Source of the DNA: Hydractinia symbiolongicarpus | Taxonomy: Eukaryota; Cnidaria; Hydrozoa; Anthoathecata; Hydractiniidae | Direction of reading: 5' to 3' | Length of the DNA: 64,000 bases | NCBI RefSeq assembly: GCF_029227915.1 | Contig: NC_079885.1 | Location: 10,157,001 to 10,221,000 of the forward strand | Shown here: one piece after another, positions 58,201 through 64,000 of the stretch | How positions within the stretch are numbered: position 1 is the first letter of the stretch | How the letters are laid out: every line of letters begins with the position of its first letter | Notes under the pieces: model-generated | Seen by the model: the letters and a program-made list of their open reading frames with translations, nothing else | Told to the model about the DNA's origin: nothing | The model's database searches: none | Translations under genes and position numbers: made by a program

Positions 58201-61200
58201 TAAATGAATTAAATATGCATTGTTTTATTTCAAAGTGTATATGTATATGTCTGTTCGTGCTAAAAGCATATTTTCTTTACAGCTAACGCCCTGAAAATAT
58301 CCTAAGAAATAGATATAAAGCATTTTCCAAACATTTTGAGAATACATCTCTATTTTGGGTGCTGAGATTCCATGTCCCCAAAATCAGCACAATGCTGTCT
58401 TAATTGTTGAGTTGTTGAGTCTTAACTAACCTGGGTCAGTTACTAGCTCCTAAAACTTTTTACTCCTTTTTTAAATTTACCAATTGTTGTTAACTGCCAG
58501 AAAGTTTAATTCTGATTTATATATATATATATATATACATTAATATAAATTGTAAATACCCAAATACTGTTTATGTTTGCTGATTTCGAATATACTACTT
58601 GTACTCCACATTGTGTTGTTGTTTGTTTGTTTGTTTGTTTGTTGGTTGGTTTTGGGACATCTTGTTAGTTGTTAATGTACATGTGCTCAGTAAAAACAAA
58701 GAAACGCAGAACATTGAATTATTGTTGTTGAGAAATATAATTTATAGATGACTTCCCTGCAAGAAAATTAGGCAGAAAGTCTCAAGCCTAAAAATTTCAG
58801 TGCAAAATTAGTTTATATTAGTTCAATTCTGATGACACAACCACCTTCTGATAAACATTAATTAAATTAAGTTTGTCTGTGCCTAAAAATACCGAACCAG
58901 GCCACAATTCGTCTTTCCAAAGGAGATGTTTTTTCCTCCTTAAGAATGCGAAAATCTAAAATATTAAGTTTAATTTGGTAATTAGCTATTTGGATATTAC
59001 ACAGTCACAAAGATTAACACCAGTAATACTATTAAAGTTAGTGAAACCATTGTGTTGTGCACAAGTGAAAATAACTTACTTCATCTCCTACTTGGGTAAC
59101 TGCTTGGGACTGAAGTGGAACCAACTTCTGAGGCTGGTTAACCCACCCACCCGTTCCGGATTGATGACGTCATCAAATTACCTTTAAACCCCAATCTCTT
59201 TAACTGTTCGTTAAAAGTATATGATACATTTTCACAATACAGGCAACTAAAAAATAAATTAATTAAAACTTTTTTAGTGTATTGACAGGTACTTGCTGAC
59301 GTCATTAAAATTCAAATTGCAGATATTTTTTCTTTGTTCTTCTTTTTCGATTTTTCCACGAGCCCTTTTAACTAGTTGAAACACCATTCAAGAATAGTGG
59401 TTACTTCGTAGAATTGGATATCCAAAGTCGGCGACAAAATGGGAATAAATAAACGCAACCCAAATACATTATCTCGTGTTGCTGTTCAACGTAGTGACAT
59501 ATTGGATCAGGAAGAAGAATTTGGCGAATTAAGGAAGACAAGTTCAGTGATGTCAGGTAATCCAGACAAATTTGAAAACAATGTCTTTGATATTAAGATA
59601 GTAAATATTCGAAATTAAAATCTTTAATATTTTGATAAAAATGTTATGTTCATGTAGTGAGTAAACATCGTGATCTATATATTTTAATCGTTGCTGTTTG
59701 TTGGTTAGCCAATTTCGAATGCAGGGGGTTTTGTAATCAAAAATGCTATATAGTTGCACTAATAATTGTGGTAGTAACACCCGTGCAAGTGATTTCATTA
59801 ATTTATGTTGACAGGTGGGCAAGGATTCATAAAATAAGGATGGAGAAGTATGTACAACGTTAATGACTAGTAATATACACATCCTACAGATGTTTTATAC
59901 AATTTTCATTTTTAGCATTGGATGCACAGAAGTCTCTTAGTAATGGTTCTGCAAAAGCTAAGATTGTAAGTATATGTAACATAAAAAAATAGTTTTGTCT
60001 CTCACATGAGCTTTTATCACAAGGTTGTTTTTGTTGCTACTTTTTATTTTCACTGCTCTATGTTTTTTGGCATTGCAAAGACAAAAACGTTTGTGAAGGT
60101 GTATTGAAGTAAATTTATATTATCAGTATTTATATTGAAAAAAATTTATTCAAGAAATATCTACTTTGCTACATCTACATGATAAAACCCAATCTGATAA
60201 CTGAATTTTAAGTTTCGTGTATTTTCAGACATTGGTTTCTCCTCAAGTCAAATTACCAGACGATGTTGTGGCTCCAGTTGTATCACCATACTCGCAGCTG
60301 CCAAGTTTTAATCTTCCTAAAATGTCAATAATGGGATCCAAACTATCCAGCAGTAATGGGAGCGCGGGTGAAACTACTCCTGAGGTAAACATAACTTGCT
60401 TATTATTGTATCGTTGATGATCAATTAATCTCCAACTTTAATTGAGAAGTGACCCTAAAAATATTTTCTGACCACCTCAAAATAAGCACCCACCTCTAAA
60501 TAACCCCCACCTCAAAAAAAGCCCCTACCTCAAAATAAGCACCCACCTCTAAATAAGCCCCTACCTCAAAATAAGCCCCATGTCTGAATAAGCCCCACCG
60601 TTGTATAAGCCCTGCTTCCGAATAATCCGCCATAGGGGTTTACCTGCGTTGAGTATACTGAGTACACTGCATTAGGAGACAGTAGCATGCCATTATTATT
60701 ACTGAAAGTTTTAAGTTTATAATTTTCACTTGCATCTTCGTTGAGTTGCTAGCCCAAATTGAAGAAAACTAGTGGACAAACAAATGAGAATATGTTGTAG
60801 CAAATTAAATAATGAATAAAATCCTTTTCGCGGCTTCACTACTTTACTGGATTTGGAATTTAGGTTGCTTGAAATTTAATCTCTTTACGAAACTTTACCT
60901 AGATTCTTCAGCACATGCATGGAAATGAAAGATAGATTGTCACACAAAAGTAAAGAGAATTAAGGAAAAACAAATAGACTGTCAGTTTTGCCTTATATCT
61001 TTTGTTTTTAGAATAATAGCTATGATACAGCGTCATTCAAAGCACTTCAAAATAACAGCACAAACAACACACGTAATATAAAAAGACCGCAAATGAGTAG
61101 CAACACTGCATTCACTGCTCATCAACCAGAACCTGACTCACCCCAGTCATCCATGACGTCATCTGGGTTCACATCTGTAAGCCAGTACCGCGGTCCTGGT

Positions 61201-64000
61201 GTTATGCCTCAACCCATATTTCGCAGGTAATGTGATTTTTTATCGACGTGATTTTGTAATTAAACATTTTCCTTGACAAATGCAGGACATGTACTGTATA
61301 TGTTTAAATCAAATACCTTAAAATCAGGTACAAATGCATGTGCTTTGCAGTTCGCCAAATCGAGTTTTGATGGATTCAGCAACTTACGCCTTTCAAAAAC
61401 ATCGTATATTTTGGAGAATTATTTGATAAGTGATTTCACATTGCGAATAACACAACAGTGTGGTTGGAACTATGGAACAAGACCTGTTTTCTTGTTTGTT
61501 GTTTGTTTGTTTGTTTGTTTTATTTAGTCATAGAAAACAAAAAAAAAAAGAGTCAAATTACCTATTTTATTAAAGTATTTCTTAAGGCTTTATAAATGTA
61601 ATTATTTATTTAAACTTTTCCACCTTATTAGTATGTTATTATGTAGTACACTGTTTGTAGAATACATTCAATACGGCTGGAATAAATAATTACTTTGCAA
61701 GGACTGAAACACAATATTAACGTTAGCCTTTAAAGACTGGAAAATAAATAATATCCTGGAGAAAAAAAACACATAAAACTTATAAATAGCCTGAACTGCT
61801 TACCAAGCAGCGAAATTAAACCTCAAGATGCAAGAATTGTGGTGTTGATCTGCTACTTTGCAGAACAGAAACAAATGAGATTTAATGACAGTGTAAAATC
61901 TGAACACACTGGCTTCATACAAGTAGACTAAACTGACTTAATGTGTAAATAATTTCTGTTTTTTGTAGGAAACAACCAAACAGTTCGCCACAAACAATGG
62001 AATTTTCTTCAGGCATGTCATCATCAGCTTGGGCGTCACAACAGCCAACGTTTAATTACGGCATTTCCAATTTACTCGGCAACAATCAACATTTACATCA
62101 GGTTATGATGAATCACTCAAAACAATCACCCTCGCCTCTACCTTTGCCGAAATTCGCAACTGATATGTCCATAAGGTCTGTGTCCAGTGTGGGAGGAAGT
62201 GAAGGTATTGTGGCTGGTTATTTTCTGATCTGTAACAACACTTTTCTCAACATCCCTATGCTTGAAAAAAGTAAAAAATCGCACTGTTTAAACATAAAAT
62301 TCTTTCTATAACCTTGATCTTAATTTAAGAAAACTAATCTCTGTTGTGGGATGCGTGCTAAAATCTTTGTCCTTTAACCTGTGGAAAGCAATATAGCAGT
62401 GTAAATATTCAACTGTGTGTTTCTTTTAGCTGGCGATATTGAGACGTTACTACAGAAGTTGTCATTAGAGAAATATCGTTCTACATTTGAAGAAGAGGAG
62501 GTAAAATGTCGCTATGTTTAGCCCTTATGTCCCTCGCTGATGTTATTTCGCACACTTCGCTGGGCCGTTTAGTTTTTTGTGCACTCTATCGTTGTGTCTG
62601 CATTGCATCTTGGCGTCTACGCTACCAAATATACTTGGATTTTTTTTTAATCACAAAGGTTTGTCCTATCCTTTTATTGCTTTTTCAGGTTGATTATGAA
62701 ACGCTGCTTGAGATGGACGACAACGACTTGAAAATGATGGGGATCGATCAAACGATAAATAGAGATCGAATCTTACTCGCTGTGAACGAGAAACAAAAAA
62801 AGGTAAAGATATTCTGTAATTGAAATTTCATACAAGAGGTCGTTTCCCCTTTTTTTTACAAAAAATTATCATGGTGAACGAGAAAAGCAGAACTGGTGCA
62901 TCCTAAAATTTACGTACGCAATGACTGCGCTGTGTCTGAATTGTTTTTTAAGTCATTCTTTCTATTTACTTTTTGGACGCAATTGGTACAGGATTGATTT
63001 TTAGTTCATTCTGATTTCTTGAAATGAAATGTCAACTACAGGGTTTAAACCAGGACATTTCTGTTTTCCCGGTGTTTATCTCATAACTGGAATTTGTTTT
63101 ATTTGATGACCACCTGGACGATATCTCATTCATTTATTTGTTCACTTTTGGAAAAATAAACAAATATACAAATATTGAAAATCCTAGAATAATCTTTGCA
63201 GTTAATTTTCATCCTTAATATTTAACTAAGATTGTTGCGTTATTTATTGTGTGTGAAAAGAAAGTTTGGTCCAACTTGCAGAAGTTTAGAAAGAAATACA
63301 ACAAAGTGGAGTGTCTCCATATTATATTTTACACCAAAGTGGAGTGTCTTCATATTATATTTTACACGACATTTTGTTTATTAGGTGAAACTAATACACG
63401 ATGTTTATATTTTTAGGGAGTAAGCCGATCATTGCATAACACTCCTGTTAACTCTGTTTGCACCCCCGTCTCACCAACTGGCAAGTCGACAGGTGTGTTC
63501 TTTTACAAAAATAAATATGTAATGTACGGTAATCGTCGAAATATTCAAATTCGAACTTGCTTCTATGCGAATGCAGTACTCACGTTGAAGGCCTGGATAA
63601 GTGAGATTTCCGCGTGGTGGGACCGTTATTTCAGTCCCATCAACCAAGAAGCTAGTTCTAATTTTTCCTGTCACTTAACTGCCACTTAATGCGGGTATAT
63701 TGAACTACCATACCGTAAATGACAGATTAAGCGCCCAGGGCGATTATTTAAGCAGGGGCGCTTGCTCACAAATTTTTTCCTAACCCCGGGGCGATTATTG
63801 AGCACGGGGCTCTAAGCCTGTCATTTTCAATAATTTTAATGCAAAAGTTTTCACACTCTTTCTGATGAAACGAGCTAGCGAGTACTTCATAACCAGTAAA
63901 ATAATTAAATCTACTACATTATAATTTATATATATTTTTTATTCAATAGGTGGTTCCATTGCATCTGTACCCGGTCACGTAAAATTAGCTCCGTTACCCG
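55297..64000 (+). CDS. ANKS6: Ankyrin-repeat and SAM-domain protein, ANKS6-like (3' end beyond window)
   Basis: Fourteen exons join in one frame: 55297-56050, 56730-56931, 57127-57260, 57738-57771, 58000-58021, 59412-59556, 59916-59965, 60229-60384, 61012-61226, 61969-62204, 62430-62500, 62689-62802, 63417-63492, 63950-end (about 753 aa so far). Exons 1-3 encode some nine to ten ankyrin repeats (TALMTAAQHGHLLVVNLLL, DGATPLIYACIGGHKDV). Exons 6-10 are Ser/Pro/Gln-rich and disordered. Exons 11-12 give a SAM domain near residues 650-710 (LLQKLSLEKYRSTFEEEE, LLEMDDNDLKMMGI) that resembles vertebrate ANKS6, an inversin-compartment ciliary scaffold acting with NEK8, INVS and ANKS3. Exon 5 is a 22-nt microexon. 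The exon 6 acceptor (CTTCGTAG) is weak. ANKS3 is the main alternative; the repeat number and SAM sequence favour ANKS6. Confidence 0.85.
59040..59375 (+). mobile_element. Helitron-like 3' fragment in ANKS6-like intron 5
   Basis: It shares GATGACGTCATCAAA, CTTGCTGACGTCA and the end GATTTTTCCACGAGCCC ... AACTAG with the elements at 29514 and 30606. It ends CTAG at 59372-59375, before a T, 37 bp upstream of exon 6. The 5' part is missing. Confidence 0.6.
60450..60640 (+). repeat. Short tandem repeat in ANKS6-like intron 8
   Basis: About seven imperfect units of 20-27 bp read CCCACCTCTAAATAAGC or CCCCTACCTCAAAATAAGC. A related motif (GCGCCCAGGGCGATTATTTAAGCA) lies in intron 13 near 63730, so a decayed mobile repeat may underlie both. 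Confidence 0.55.

Noticed and set aside
61273-61527. Plus-strand frame of 84 codons
   Set aside because: It lies in intron 9 of the ANKS6-like gene and ends in a GTTT repeat; the flanking exons join in frame without it.

Overview
This is an AT-rich, intron-rich animal genome window, most likely from a cnidarian and possibly a hydrozoan. That placement is inference from gene content, small introns and the mix of mobile elements; nothing here names a species. About five host genes are visible. They are embedded in, and partly interrupted by, layers of nested mobile DNA.

Host genes. At the left edge, on the minus strand, are the first two coding exons of a DHX38/PRP16-like spliceosomal helicase (3832 to 2730); the helicase core would lie left of the window. 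From 17211 to 23490 (+) a seven-exon gene encodes a signal-peptide, single-pass membrane protein of unknown family. At 50143-50922 and 53127-54104 (+) sit two tandem single-exon paralogues encoding small glycosylated type I membrane proteins. Both carry the same cytoplasmic core (YNDI followed by V or A, then MN), and one has a Thr-rich mucin stem. From 55297 to the right edge (+) runs an ANKS6-like ankyrin/SAM gene; 14 exons can be joined in one open frame and the gene continues past the window.

Mobile layers. Left part: a Kolobok-like TTAA element (705-2373) with THAP and P2X7-like-domain remnants, a tRNA-derived SINE, and two minus-strand LINE remnants, one ending in a perfect 89-bp-arm inverted repeat. 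Around 9.65-13.93 kb and 31.1-41.4 kb are two large foldback-like elements. Their inverted arms are built of a ~90-bp satellite (A) and, inside it, a ~130-bp satellite (B). The second is over 10 kb and its left arm carries recent higher-order duplications. Inside a satellite-A unit of that second element sits an apparently intact DNA transposon (36620-41170) with CACGGGTG termini and a GCGA target duplication. Its seven-exon gene encodes an 836-aa transposase with a RAG1-like N-terminal zinc module and a DDE-type core. I regard this as the most interesting object in the window.

Other nested structures: a LINE (27.06-29.51 kb) split by a SINE; two head-to-tail Helitron-like elements (29514-31118); and a second LINE (about 42.73-47.1 kb) split at a TA by a pogo/Tigger-like element (43181-45353). 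That element carries a transposase lacking its N-terminus and, divergently, a zinc-finger/HIRAN-like gene.

No bacterial-type operons, CRISPR arrays, rRNA or functional tRNA genes were seen. Splice sites, protein joins and inverted repeats were read by eye. Family names rest on motif recognition, not on searches.
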